From positions 7,237,483 through 7,301,482 of the forward strand of contig NZ_CP097322.1 in assembly GCF_023515955.1 (NCBI RefSeq): a DNA stretch of 64,000 nt. Reading direction: 5' to 3'. Shown here in pieces: positions 18,064 to 26,571 of the stretch. Every line of letters starts with the position of its first letter. Position 1 is the stretch's first letter. The notes beneath the pieces are model-generated. The model had not been told where the DNA came from. It saw only the letters and a list, made by a program, of their open reading frames with translations, and did not search any database. This DNA is from Streptomyces sp. RerS4 (GTDB lineage: Bacteria > Actinomycetota > Actinomycetes > Streptomycetales > Streptomycetaceae). The position numbers and the translations under genes are program-made.

Positions 18064-18426
18064 ATGGCACGCGAGCAGATGGTGCGTGTCCGCCGGGTCT
18101 ACGAGGCTCCGGCGCAGGCAGACGGTGCCGGAGTGCTGGTCGACCGCATCTGGCCGCGGGGACTGACCAAGTTGAAGGCCCATCTCGACGAGTGGTGCAA
18201 GCAGGTCGCCCCGCCCACCGAGCTGCGCAAGTGGTACGGCCACGACCCCGACCGGTTCGCGGAATTCAGCCGCCGCTACCGCAACGAGCTCCAAGATCCC
18301 GAACATGCAGACGCTCTGGCGCACCTGAGAGACCTCGCCAAGGACCGGCCCTTGACGCTACTCACCGCGACCAAGCGGCCCGAGATCAGCGAAGCCGAGG
18401 TGCTCGCCGAGATGCTCGGGAGCTGA
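18064..18426 (+). CDS. DUF488-family protein
   Basis: 120 residues from ATG 18064. The family motif block is MVRVRRVYEAP, GAGVLVDRIWPRGLTKLKAH and TELRKWYGHDPDRFAEFSRR, ending LTLLTATKRPEISEAEVLAE. The length fits the usual 115-125 residues. DUF488 proteins are small cytoplasmic proteins of unproven function. The gene is followed by an IS5-type transposase and preceded by a truncated gene, so its original operon is lost. Confidence 0.85.
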   Translation: MAREQMVRVRRVYEAPAQADGAGVLVDRIWPRGLTKLKAHLDEWCKQVAPPTELRKWYGHDPDRFAEFSRRYRNELQDPEHADALAHLRDLAKDRPLTLLTATKRPEISEAEVLAEMLGS

Positions 18427-18658
18427 CAGCGGGGCCGAACAGCACCGGGATGCGCTCGCCGCCTCACGGGGGGCATCGTATTTTCGAGCAGCGCTCATGC
18501 AGAAATCAGTCGACAATGAGCCTTTCTCGGTAACCGGCGGTCATGGATCGTGACGGTTCGGCTTGCGGTGACACTCTCTCTAACCTCAAGTCCGGGCAGA
18601 CGTAAGGCTCCTGATAGGGACGATCTTGCGACAGAAAGATCCGACCGAGGGGCCTCAC

Positions 18659-19486
18659 GTGTCGACCAGCGTCACATACACCGCCGTGCTCGATGCGCAG
18701 CGGTCCACCGCCGAGCATCTGGCCCGGCTGCTGCGAGACCGTCGGGCAGAGATCGGCATCCGCAGGGGACGACGTGCGCTGGGCTGCTTTCGGCAGGCCG
18801 TATTCGTCCTGCGCTGGTTCATCGACGGCACGCGTATGGCCCAACTCGCCCGTGACAACGGCCTGTCAACATCCACCGCCTACCGGTACCCGCACGAAGG
18901 ACTCACCGTCCTGGCGGCCGGCGCACCAGATCTCGACACCGCGCTGCGACGCGCGAAAGAGGCCGGGCTGACCCATCTGAACCTGGACGGCACCGTGGTC
19001 CGCACCGACCGCGTCGCCGCCATCGGCCCCAACGGCGCGGACCTGTGGTGGTCCGGGAAACACCGGCATCACGGCGCGAACGTGCAGGTCATTCCCACCC
19101 CCGACGGCTGGCCGATCTGGGTCTCCTCGGTCCGCCCGGGCCGCGAGCACGATACCACCTGCGCCCGCCACCACGGCCTGATCGACGCCCTGAACACCTT
19201 CGCCGCCGAGCTGGGCGTCCCGACCCTGGTCGACCTCGGCTACGAGAACGCCGGCGGCGGCTTCCGCCACCCGGTGAAGAAGCCCGCAGGCGGCAAGCTG
19301 ACCGAGGCGCAGCAGACCTGCAACAAGGTCATCCGGGGTGTCCACGGCGTGTGCGAGCGCGCCAACTCCCTGCTCAAGACAACGTTCAAGGCCCTGCGCC
19401 GAGTCAGCCTCGACCCCAGCCGGATCACCGAGATCGCCGCAGCCGCCCTTGTTCTTCTGCAACTGGAGTACGGCCGCACCATCTGA
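18659..19486 (+). CDS. IS5-superfamily transposase (DDE_Tnp_4 type)
   Basis: About 275 residues from GTG 18659. An N-terminal helix-turn-helix region (FIDGTRMAQLARDNGLSTST) is followed by the DDE nuclease: first Asp in THLNLDGTVVRTDRVA, HHGANVQVIPTPDGWPIWVS after it, second Asp in TLVDLGYENAGGGF, and the Glu in GVCERANSLLKTTFKALRRV. The frame is uninterrupted, so the enzyme may be active. I could not identify terminal inverted repeats by eye. An upstream ATG-type start at about 18626 is possible. Confidence 0.8.
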   Translation: MSTSVTYTAVLDAQRSTAEHLARLLRDRRAEIGIRRGRRALGCFRQAVFVLRWFIDGTRMAQLARDNGLSTSTAYRYPHEGLTVLAAGAPDLDTALRRAKEAGLTHLNLDGTVVRTDRVAAIGPNGADLWWSGKHRHHGANVQVIPTPDGWPIWVSSVRPGREHDTTCARHHGLIDALNTFAAELGVPTLVDLGYENAGGGFRHPVKKPAGGKLTEAQQTCNKVIRGVHGVCERANSLLKTTFKALRRVSLDPSRITEIAAAALVLLQLEYGRTI

Positions 19487-19658
19487 CGGAGATCACGGAA
19501 GCTGGGACTTGAAAAGGGACAGTCGGCGACCGCCATTTGGCCGCTCGACGCGCCCACCCGCAGGCGATACCGCGCGCCGCGTCCGACGCGCACAGGTAGC
19601 AGGACCAGCAGTATCTCGCAGAGACGTCGAAGGTCCTCGTCTAGCTGAGGAAGTCGCT

Positions 19659-20456
19659 ATGCCGTCGATTGCCGTGAACGGGACAGACATCTACTACGAG
19701 CTTCGGGGCGCCGGCCCATCGGTGCTGTTCATCTCCGGTGCGACCGGCGATGCCGGACACTTCGACCGAGTCGCGGACTTGCTCGCCGACGAATTCACCG
19801 TGGTCACCTACGACCGGCGTGGCAACTCCCGCAGCCCGCGCCCCAGCGGGTGGGAGGCCACCTCTGCAGCTGAGCAGGCCGACGACGCCGCAGCACTTCT
19901 TACCGCGCTCGCGCTCGCTCCCGCCGCCGTGTTCGGCAACAGCTATGGGGCGATCACCGCCCTCGACCTGCTCATCCGCCACCCCGGCGTCGTCCGCGGC
20001 GCCCTCCTGCACGAGATCACGCTCTTCTCGGTCCTGGAGAACCCGGGCGAGGCCCAGGCCGTCGTGGGGCCGGTCGTCGAAGCGGGGATGGCCGCCGGGG
20101 GGCCTCAGGCAGCCGTAGAGCACTTCATCCGATTCGCTGCGGGCGACGAGACCTGGGATCGCCTGGACCCGGACCTGCGTCACAGGATGGCCTCGAACGG
20201 GGAGACCCTTTTCGGCGTCGAGATGGGGACGTTCGAGTCCTACCATCCTGACGACGCAACGCTCGCCGGCATCACCGCCCCTGCCCAGGTCTTGGTCGGC
20301 CGGGAATCACCGGATTTCTTCTACGAGGCCGCCGCCTGGCTCGCCGCCCGACTCGGTGTCGAGGTAGTGCGGACCCCGGGCGCACACACGCCGCAGTGGG
20401 ATCGACCCGAGGAACTCGTCCGCACCATCAGGCCGTTCCTGCGCGCATTCTCGTAG
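19659..20456 (+). CDS. Alpha/beta hydrolase
   Basis: 265 residues from ATG 19659. The fold is clear: VNGTDIYYELRGAGPSVLFI, oxyanion region ISGATGDAGHFD, DRRGNSRSPRP, nucleophile elbow FGNSYGAITALDLLIRHP with the catalytic serine, and a C-terminal histidine in TPGAHTPQW. The acid is probably the Asp or Glu near VLVGRESPDFF. Members hydrolyse esters, lactones or epoxides in the cytoplasm. The gene stands alone between an IS5 transposase and a truncated hypothetical gene. Confidence 0.85.
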   Translation: MPSIAVNGTDIYYELRGAGPSVLFISGATGDAGHFDRVADLLADEFTVVTYDRRGNSRSPRPSGWEATSAAEQADDAAALLTALALAPAAVFGNSYGAITALDLLIRHPGVVRGALLHEITLFSVLENPGEAQAVVGPVVEAGMAAGGPQAAVEHFIRFAAGDETWDRLDPDLRHRMASNGETLFGVEMGTFESYHPDDATLAGITAPAQVLVGRESPDFFYEAAAWLAARLGVEVVRTPGAHTPQWDRPEELVRTIRPFLRAFS

Positions 20457-20562
20457 CTGGCCGATCGCAGAGCCCGAGTCGGCGCGAAGCGGACTGGAGA
20501 TCCCGATCATCCTCGTCGAGATGCCTGCCCGCCCTTGGAGCACGCTGACCATCCGACCGCCG

Positions 20563-21390
20563 TCACACAGAGCAATCGGAGGCTACCGAGAAGGGCTCAG
20601 TGTCCCCGGACAACCAGCGGTGAGACCACTCGACCTCTTGGGCCTCGTCGTTGTTCCCGCCCGTTGCTGTCTTGCGCCGCAGGGTGACGACAGCCACGGG
20701 AGCAGCGGGAATCTGTCCTGCCCGTTGGAGTCGCCTCCGCTGAGGACGGTCCGCTTCCAGCTCACCAACGGCCACCAGCGGCTGCTGCATCAGGGTCCAC
20801 ATGGTGCGTGCGAATCGACACAAGACAGCAGACTCGGGACGCATGGCGCCGATTTCCACCGACTGAGCCATCTGGAGAGGGCGACCCGCAGGCATGAACA
20901 TCCCATTCCCCACCGGCGCAACAGGTGATCCGAAAAAGTGGCGCTCCTCCTCGCCAACGACAGGACCCATCCACTGGATAAGGATCCCGTCATCATGCTG
21001 CTCCTCCGCCCACTTGTTGGCTGGGAGGACTCGATGGACAGGGCGCCACCGCAAGCCGCTGAAGGGATGGTCATCCACACACTCGGGATCGGCACACCGA
21101 ATCGTGAAGGGCTCAGCGAGCACGAGGAACCCATGACTCGAGGGCGGCTCCTCAAGGAGAACGTCTTCGTCAGGCAGAGTTTCCTGTGCCGCTTCCACGA
21201 TGCGGACCATGTCCGGAGCCACCCAGTAGTTCTGCGCGATAGGCAGGCTGTCCAGCTCGTCTTGCGGCGAGTTACTGAACCCCTGCTTCGCGTAAGCCTC
21301 GGCTTCCATCTCCGCCAGCTCCGCGGCCGGCCTTCCGGCGAACCAACCTGCGAAGGCCAGCTTGATGTCCAGGGTCTCCTCGGGCCGCAT
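20563..21390 (-). CDS. Streptomyces hypothetical protein, C-terminus apparently replaced
   Basis: From ATG 21390 (MRPEETLDIKLAFAGWFAGR) about 275 residues without recognisable catalytic motifs. Tryptophan-rich segments such as FSGLRWRPVHRVLPANKWAE and the late WSHRWLSGD are notable. In my recollection related proteins continue after WSHRW(L/V) with a conserved tail ending in a VKGPEDKPL-like motif. Here it stops about 20 residues later, so the 3' end may have been lost at a junction near 20600. Such genes are frequent in Streptomyces plasmids and integrative elements. Function unknown. Confidence 0.55.
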   Translation of the reverse strand: MRPEETLDIKLAFAGWFAGRPAAELAEMEAEAYAKQGFSNSPQDELDSLPIAQNYWVAPDMVRIVEAAQETLPDEDVLLEEPPSSHGFLVLAEPFTIRCADPECVDDHPFSGLRWRPVHRVLPANKWAEEQHDDGILIQWMGPVVGEEERHFFGSPVAPVGNGMFMPAGRPLQMAQSVEIGAMRPESAVLCRFARTMWTLMQQPLVAVGELEADRPQRRRLQRAGQIPAAPVAVVTLRRKTATGGNNDEAQEVEWSHRWLSGDTEPFSVASDCSV

Positions 21391-21501
21391 CGCCCTCCCT
21401 CCACACCGCAGTGCAGACACGTACACGGGGGGACATTCTTCAAGACAAGCGGTTGCCCGCGCAGCCGTTTGTCCGATCACGGCCGACGGCCCGCACAGGG
21501 C

Positions 21502-22131
21502 TCAGTGGGGGCCCAGAGAGGCGAACTTCTGCTCGGACTCGTGCACCTTGTGGGCACCTTGGGCTGTAGCCCAGTCGACGCGCTCGCTGATGCTGTGGTT
21601 GTAGAAACCCATCCGCAACGGGTCTGGCTGAGCCACGAAGGCCGGGAGCGGAGGCCAGGAAGTCCCACGCGGCCGCGCAGCCTCAGCCACTGCCTCATCC
21701 CACGAGGCGCGCTCCGCGGAATAGGCGGCGGCCGCCGCCGGGAACTCAAATATCAAGGTCTCACCTCTGGCCACCCGGAGACTGCGAACCGAGACCTCGG
21801 AACCGTCCACGCTGACGATGGCCACGACATCATGAGCTGTGGCCTCGCCCTGCTGCACCAACCCGTAGCGACCCGGTTCGACCCAATCGCCCTCCCACCG
21901 CACATCGTCCCGCTCGATATCCCGTGCCTCTCCACGCCGCGCGTACACATTGGCTTCCTCAGCGAGCTGATTCGCCTGCTCCGCCAGCCTCGTGGAGGCG
22001 CTGCTCTGGACGTTCGCCGCCTGGGCAAGCTCGTTCGCCCTACTCGCCTGTCTGTGCGCGAGCTGCGCGTACACCAGCGCGGCTATGCCGGCCGCACCCC
22101 CGACCCACCCTGCTGCATCTCCCATTTCCAT
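21502..22131 (-). CDS. Hypothetical protein with N-terminal helix and heptad region
   Basis: 209 residues from ATG 22131. The N-terminal hydrophobic segment (GWVGGAAGIAALVYAQLAH) is followed by an Ala/Glu/Asn-rich heptad-like region (ANELAQAANVQSSASTRLAE, QANQLAEEANVYARR) and a globular domain (WEGDWVEPGRYGLVQQGEAT). The arrangement of one membrane anchor, a coiled coil and a beta-rich domain is common among mobile-element proteins in actinomycetes. No named family is recognised. A downstream helicase-tail remnant is read in the same direction. Confidence 0.5.
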   Translation of the reverse strand: MEMGDAAGWVGGAAGIAALVYAQLAHRQASRANELAQAANVQSSASTRLAEQANQLAEEANVYARRGEARDIERDDVRWEGDWVEPGRYGLVQQGEATAHDVVAIVSVDGSEVSVRSLRVARGETLIFEFPAAAAAYSAERASWDEAVAEAARPRGTSWPPLPAFVAQPDPLRMGFYNHSISERVDWATAQGAHKVHESEQKFASLGPH

Positions 22132-22166
22132 GGCAGCACGGTAAAGGCGAGCACTGACGAACCACG

Positions 22167-22301
22167 TCAGGCCCAGTCCACGCCCAGTTCCCGCAGTGCG
22201 TCCAGCTGGTCCTGGGTAAGTTTGTGGCGGCGGGTCTTGGTGTTGGAGACCCACACGCCCAGCTTCACAATGACCGGCTCCGTCTCCCTGGCTTTGTTCA
22301 T
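22167..22301 (-). pseudogene. Helicase-associated (HA) domain tail, remnant
   Basis: From ATG 22301 the frame reads VIVKLGVWVSNTKTRRHKLT, then DQLDALRELGVDWA and stop. This is the last HA repeat of actinobacterial helicase-associated-domain proteins, which normally have hundreds of residues before it. A similar remnant lies at 62975-63085. Nothing else of the helicase remains here. Confidence 0.6.
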
Positions 22302-22429
22302 GAGAACGGGTTCTGGCTCAGGTTGTGTGATCCGTGCACTGTGAGTGACGGCTGAACTCCCTGCGTCGTTGGGGGAGGTTGCCTCAAAACAAGCAGTGGC
22401 AAGAGTGACTGGGCCGACAGTTCGGGGCT

Positions 22430-23227
22430 GTGGAAGATGTCTTGCTCCGGCTGGAGGAGTTGCTGTTCCCATCGATCGCCGACGTCGCGGTGCTGTCGGT
22501 GGACGTGAACATCGCGATAGTGCGCGTTGATGCGCGCTGCACCGCCGCAGGTGCCTCTTGTCCGGGGTGCGGAGCCTGGTCCGACCGGGTGCACGGCTCT
22601 TACCTGCGGTTTCCCACTGATGTTCCGAGTGCGGGACGAAGCGTCGTACTCCGTTTGCGGGTCCGTCGTTTCAGCTGCCGGAATGCCGAGTGCCCGCGCG
22701 GCACGTTCGTCGAGCAGATACCCGGCCTGACCCGAAGGCACGGCCAGCGGACCGAGCGGCTCCGCTCAACCCTGGCCGCGATCGGCCTCGCCCTCGCGGG
22801 CCGGGCCGGCGCCCGCCTGGCCCACATCGTCGGCGTGCCAGTCAGCCGCAGTACGGTCCTGCGGCTGGTCGAAGCACTTCCCGAGGCTGAGGTGCCAGCC
22901 CCGCGGGTGGTCGGGGTTGACGAGTACGCCACCCGTAAGGGCCGCCACTACGGCACGGTCCTCGTGGACGTCGAAACCCGCCGGCCCGTCGACCTGCTGC
23001 CCGACCGGGAGTCGTCAAGCCTGGCCGCGTGGCTGGCCCAGCGGCCCGGAATCGAGGTCGTGTGCCGGGACCGCGCGCCGTTCTTCGCCGAGGGCGCCAC
23101 CGCCGGCGCCCCGCAGGCCGTGCAGGTCGCAGACCGGTGGCATCTGTGGCACAACCTCGGAGAGGGCGATCTCCTTCCAGGGCTAGAAATCACGACCAGC
23201 AGGCGCCGCGAACGCGCGGCGCGGTAG
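22430..23227 (+). pseudogene. ISL3-family transposase, C-terminally truncated
   Basis: The N-terminal zinc-finger domain (CPGCGAWSDRVHGSYLR, then FSCRNAECPRGTFVE), helix-turn-helix region (VGVPVSRSTVLRLVEALP) and first part of the DDE domain (VVGVDEYATRKGRHYGTVLV, then VCRDRAPFFAEGA and QVADRWHLWHNLGE) match ISL3 transposases. Homology ends at about 23165, right after WHLWHNLGE, and the remaining 30 residues are unrelated. Full-length enzymes are around 400-550 residues, so the last catalytic Glu is missing and the element is dead. Confidence 0.75.
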
Positions 23228-23251
23228 CCGCCCCGCCAACCCCAGAACGGG

Positions 23252-23282
23252 CGCGGGGGCCGCCGTGGTGGCGGCCCCCGCG
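23252..23282. terminator. Strong GC hairpin with following GCGGGTTGTGCAG block
   Basis: A 13-bp perfect stem (23252-23264 pairs with 23270-23282, loop GTGGT). It is followed by a GCGGGTTGTGCAG block that recurs after a weaker hairpin at 24730-24749. It may be a transcription terminator copied together with flanking sequence. Confidence 0.55.
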
Positions 23283-23501
23283 GGTTGTGCAGGTGCGGCC
23301 TGGCGGGCGGGCCACCTCGGTCTTGCGCAGGCGGACTTCGTCCTGTCGGTCCTGGCCGGAACGGCGGGCGTCGCCACCTTGTACCGGGGCGCCGTGTACC
23401 GGCCGCAGCCCGCCGCGCCTGTGGCCGGGCCGTGGGTGGCGCCCTCGGAGGAAGTCCAGCGGCACGCCGCCCGCGAGGCGGGCACCGCGCCCGGCGCCTG
23501 A
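23283..23501 (+). pseudogene. Truncated copy of the membrane protein found at 62039
   Basis: The frame encodes HLGLAQADFVLSVLAGTAGV, then ATLYRGAVYRPQPAAPVAGP and EEVQRHAAREAGTAPGA, stop. The gene at 62039-62572 ends with nearly the same sequence and has an extra N-terminal half with a further helix. This copy lacks that half. It is thus a partial duplicate within a related accessory module. Confidence 0.65.
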
Positions 23502-23567
23502 CCGGGGAAGAACTGCACGGACAGGGGGAGAGGGATGGTGATGACGGGCAGGCAGCGCCGGACCGGC

Positions 23568-23672
23568 GTGAGGGTATTCCGGCACCCGCTGCGGTACAGC
23601 CGGCTGCGCCTGGACGTGACCGCGGGCGACGTCCCGCGGTTCGGGGCAGGGCCGGCAGGGGCAGCCGGCTGA
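23568..23672 (+). pseudogene. DNA ligase C-terminal fragment (duplicate tail)
   Basis: 35 codons reading VRVFRHPLRYSRLRLDVTAG, then DVPRFGAGPAGAAG and stop. The truncated ligase at 24824-25594 ends with the closely similar YRHPVRFKRLRLDVTAEDVP, RFGQGSAAAAG. Only the extreme C-terminus is present here, so this is a residue of a second ligase copy or of a duplication. Confidence 0.6.
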
Positions 23673-23850
23673 CCGAGAACGGTCATGTTCGGATAGCGCA
23701 CCGGCCGGGGCTCCGCTTTGGTTCGCGGAACTGGCTGTGCTCTTGATCGATAGTTCCGGCCATGGTCTGAAATCGGTGGTTGTTTGGTGACGCTCCGTGG
23801 TGAGAGGCTCTGGCCTCGTGGGCAGTGTGCCTGACCGGTGAGGAGACGCC

Positions 23851-24687
23851 ATGTCTGAGACCCCGCCGAACTCTGGGAACCTTGGGAGCCGCAACTATGA
23901 GGCCATCGAGGTCGGAGTGGGGCTGAACGATTTCGAATCGCTCGACGCGCAGGAAGGCGTCCGGACGACCGAGATCAAGCCCGAGGCACCCAACTCCCAC
24001 GGTCCCGCCCAGAGCCAGCTTTCGCCGGAGCTGGCCGCAAGTCTTGGCCTGACCGCCAAGCCCGAGGGAACGGCCCCCGCGCTCGTCCCGGCGGACCAGG
24101 TCAAGCCCGAGGACATCGGGACGCTCGACCTGCGGTATGTGGATGGAAAGCCCCGGCTTGAAGTCAGCGGCGGGACGTTCATTCCGGCGGAACTCACGGT
24201 GGTACATCAGGATTCCACCGCAGGTGCCGTTTCATACGCGGCCGCCCCTGCCAGGACAAAAGCCCACACAGGCGAAGACGAAGCAGAAGACCTCCTCCTC
24301 GTGGACCTGCTTCCGCTCGACCTCATGATCGAAACAGCGGGCGGCGTGTTTACCCCGGTCCTGCGCGCCGCCAGCGAGGTCACGCCTGAGGACATCGGCA
24401 CGCTGAGTCTGCGGTACGTGGCCGGTCAGCCCCAGCTCGTGGTCAGCGGCGGGACGCTCATCCCTGCCGCGCTCCCGGTCATCGACGGCGCCGGGAACAC
24501 GGTGGCGGCGTATACGGCCGCCACGTTCGACGGCGGCGCCGCGCCCACGACATCCAGAAGCGCCCTGATCGATGACTACTTCGATCTGGGGTTGGAGAGG
24601 AGCGCTAAGGACGCGTCCGGGGCGCAGAGCCGCCTGTATTACGCGCTGACGCTGGCTGCTGACCTGGATGGCGTGAACCGGTTGTAG
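23851..24687 (+). CDS. Repeat-module protein of unknown function (PEDI module, two copies)
   Basis: 278 residues from ATG 23851 with GAGGAG just upstream. Two similar modules are visible: residues about 83-118 (VKPEDIGTLDLRYVDGKPRL, VSGGTFIPAEL) and 176-222 (VTPEDIGTLSLRYVAGQPQL, VSGGTLIPAALPVIDGAGN). Between them lies an acidic linker. One related module occurs at residues 267-315 of the protein encoded at 60433-61509 on the other strand. No signal peptide or transmembrane helix is evident. I recognise no named family. The gene lies in a module with small secreted proteins and ligase remnants. Confidence 0.7.
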   Translation: MSETPPNSGNLGSRNYEAIEVGVGLNDFESLDAQEGVRTTEIKPEAPNSHGPAQSQLSPELAASLGLTAKPEGTAPALVPADQVKPEDIGTLDLRYVDGKPRLEVSGGTFIPAELTVVHQDSTAGAVSYAAAPARTKAHTGEDEAEDLLLVDLLPLDLMIETAGGVFTPVLRAASEVTPEDIGTLSLRYVAGQPQLVVSGGTLIPAALPVIDGAGNTVAAYTAATFDGGAAPTTSRSALIDDYFDLGLERSAKDASGAQSRLYYALTLAADLDGVNRL

Positions 24688-24729
24688 GTGCGCCAACATA
24701 CGGCGGACATAGGGCGGATACGGGGCGTA

Positions 24730-24762
24730 GGGGCCGCTGTGGTGGCCCCTGCGGGTTGTGCA
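24730..24762. repeat. Hairpin plus GCGGGTTGTGCAG block, second copy
   Basis: Stem GGGGCC (24730-24735) pairs with GGCCCC (24744-24749), followed by TGCGGGTTGTGCAG as at 23283. Copies of one hairpin-plus-tail unit thus sit after the ISL3 remnant and after the repeat-module gene. It may act as a terminator. Confidence 0.45.
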
Positions 24763-24823
24763 GTGTCGTCTCCTTACTGACGGGCACGTTGCCTGCCTGT
24801 TCAGAGCGTGATGGGCGTCGTCG

Positions 24824-25594
24824 ATGTGCAGTGGGTGTGCGTCAGGACGGCTGTCCTTCGAGGGGTTGCAGCGCAGGGCCGCGGCTCGGGGCCGCAGCGC
24901 CCCCGGCCTGGTGGTGCGGTGGCCGGCCTACTTCGTGGCGTTCGACGTCTTGCAGCTGGACGGGGCGGAGCTCCTCGCACGCCCTTACCGGGAGCGCAGG
25001 GCGCTCCTGGAGGACTTGTTCACGGGGCACGGCCTGTCGGCCCCGTGGCCCCTGTGCCCGATGACCACCGACCCGGCCACGGCGCGCGAATGGCTGGAGT
25101 CCTGGACGGATGTGTCAGGCGTCGAAGGGATCGTGGCCAAGGGCATGAACCAGCCCTACCGGCCCGCAGTGCGCGGCTGGACCAAGGTCCGCCGCCGCGA
25201 CACCACCGAACCGATCATCGGCGCCATCACAGGCACCCTCGCCCGCCCGCAGCTCCTCGTCCTGGGCCGCCACGACCCGTCCGGCCGCCTGCGCGCGGTC
25301 GGCCGCACGGTCCCGCTGCGCCCGGAGCAGGCCCGGCAGGTGGGCGAGCGCTTGGCCGCAGCTGGCCCCGGGCACCCCTGGGAGGGTGTGCGGTTCGCCT
25401 CGGCGTGGGGGAGCCGTGACGTCCTGGACGTGACCCTGGTCCGCCCGGACCTGGTCGCGGAGGTCAGCGCAGACCGGGCCGTGGACCGGGGCGGGGAGTA
25501 CCGCCACCCGGTGCGGTTCAAGCGGCTGCGCCTGGACGTGACGGCCGAGGACGTACCCCGGTTCGGGCAGGGTTCGGCTGCGGCGGCCGGCTGA
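24824..25594 (+). pseudogene. ATP-dependent DNA ligase lacking the catalytic lysine region
   Basis: The frame begins abruptly within the adenylation domain (GRLSFEGLQRRAAARGRSAP), then shows motif III (PAYFVAFDVLQLDG), motif IV (VEGIVAKGMN), motif V (RGWTKVRRRD) and an OB-fold domain to the end (RFKRLRLDVTAEDVPRFGQG). Motif I with the adenylated lysine (K-x-D-G) is missing, so it cannot charge itself with AMP. Actinobacterial LigC/LigD-type ligases are usually 310-350 residues. About 70 N-terminal residues are lost, with the break near 24833. It is probably inactive. Confidence 0.75.
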
Positions 25595-25632
25595 CCGGCG
25601 CATCCTGCTGCCGGTCTCCTCGTTGGCCGGGC

Positions 25633-25881
25633 ATGAAGATCCTCGCTTCCTCCACACTCGCTGTCGCGGTCCTGTTCCTGGCCGCCGTTCCCGCCTCAGC
25701 CGACGACACCCCCAGCGGGCAAAAGGGCGCCATTGGGCAAGGCAACTCATCGGCCGGGAGCGGCACCTTCGGCGACACCTCCGATGGCCACGTGTCCTCA
25801 CACCGCACCCTGATGGAGACGGGCGAGCCGGGGGCCATCTCCAACCTGGTCAACAACCTGACCAACCCGCAGCCGCAGTGA
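25633..25881 (+). CDS. Small secreted protein (82 aa)
   Basis: ATG 25633 starts a typical Sec signal peptide (MKILASSTLAVAVLFLAAVP, cleavage likely after ASA in VPASA-DD). The mature part, about 59 residues, is Gly/Ser-rich, lacks cysteine and ends SNLVNNLTNPQPQ. It follows the ligase remnant by 38 bases. The family is not recognised. A similar small secreted protein follows at 26230. Confidence 0.65.
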   Translation: MKILASSTLAVAVLFLAAVPASADDTPSGQKGAIGQGNSSAGSGTFGDTSDGHVSSHRTLMETGEPGAISNLVNNLTNPQPQ

Positions 25882-26229
25882 ACCAGTCCTGAGTCGGCCG
25901 GCGGCGTCGGCCGTCGTTCTGCGGCCCGCCTGAGCGGGCGCCTCCGACGACCCCCAGCGCGGGCCGGCACCATCCGGTGGCGGCCCGCGCTGTCGTGTGT
26001 CCGGGCCCGCCTTGGGACACCCCGGCAGGGGCGGTGAATCGGACGGTCCGGGGGAGTGAGGCGCTGAAGCGATGCCACCCGGTGCGGCGTGGGGTCGCGA
26101 CGGTGCCCAGGGCCCGCCCGCCCGCCGCCCTACGGGCCCTTCGGGCGACTCGCCGGGCGCGGGCAGGCAGCACGTTGCCGCACGTCGGGCGCTTTTGTGA
26201 CCCGCTCTGACTGTGATCGTTGGCAGGCC

Positions 26230-26445
26230 ATGACGAACACGAAGCGTGTACTGGCTGCCGTCGCCCTCACGGGTGCCGCCCTGGCCTTCTCCGGCATCGC
26301 ACACGCCCAGGAGAACGAGCCGACCCCGTCCTCATCCAACGAGGCCCCGCCCCAGAGCGACCGCACCATCGATGCTCTCGCCGACGGCTTCATCGAGAAC
26401 TTCGAGAAAAAGGCATCGGATCTGCTAGGCCGCGTCGGAAGCTAG
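26230..26445 (+). CDS. Small secreted protein (71 aa)
   Basis: ATG 26230 gives MTNTKRVLAAVALTGAALAF and an AHA-type signal peptidase site (GIAHA-QE). The mature peptide of about 45 residues is Pro/Ser/Asn-rich, then amphipathic (IDALADGFIENFEKKASDLL). No cysteines are present. It is probably exported. With the genes at 25633 and 62742 it forms a set of short signal-peptide genes in the two related accessory modules. Confidence 0.6.
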   Translation: MTNTKRVLAAVALTGAALAFSGIAHAQENEPTPSSSNEAPPQSDRTIDALADGFIENFEKKASDLLGRVGS

Positions 26446-26571
26446 CAGGCGAGCCGCGTTGGCCTCGCCCGTTTCCGCGAGTGCGGCGTAGCCCTTGCAG
26501 CGGCGCAGCAGTGGGCTGGACGGCATGGTGAGGGCCGGGCAGTGGACTGCTTCTCCCGGCCCTCACTGACT

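Noticed and set aside
20938..22344. 468-codon plus-strand frame across two hypothetical genes
   Set aside because: Covers two minus-strand genes with better start sites and codon usage; the product looks like random sequence.
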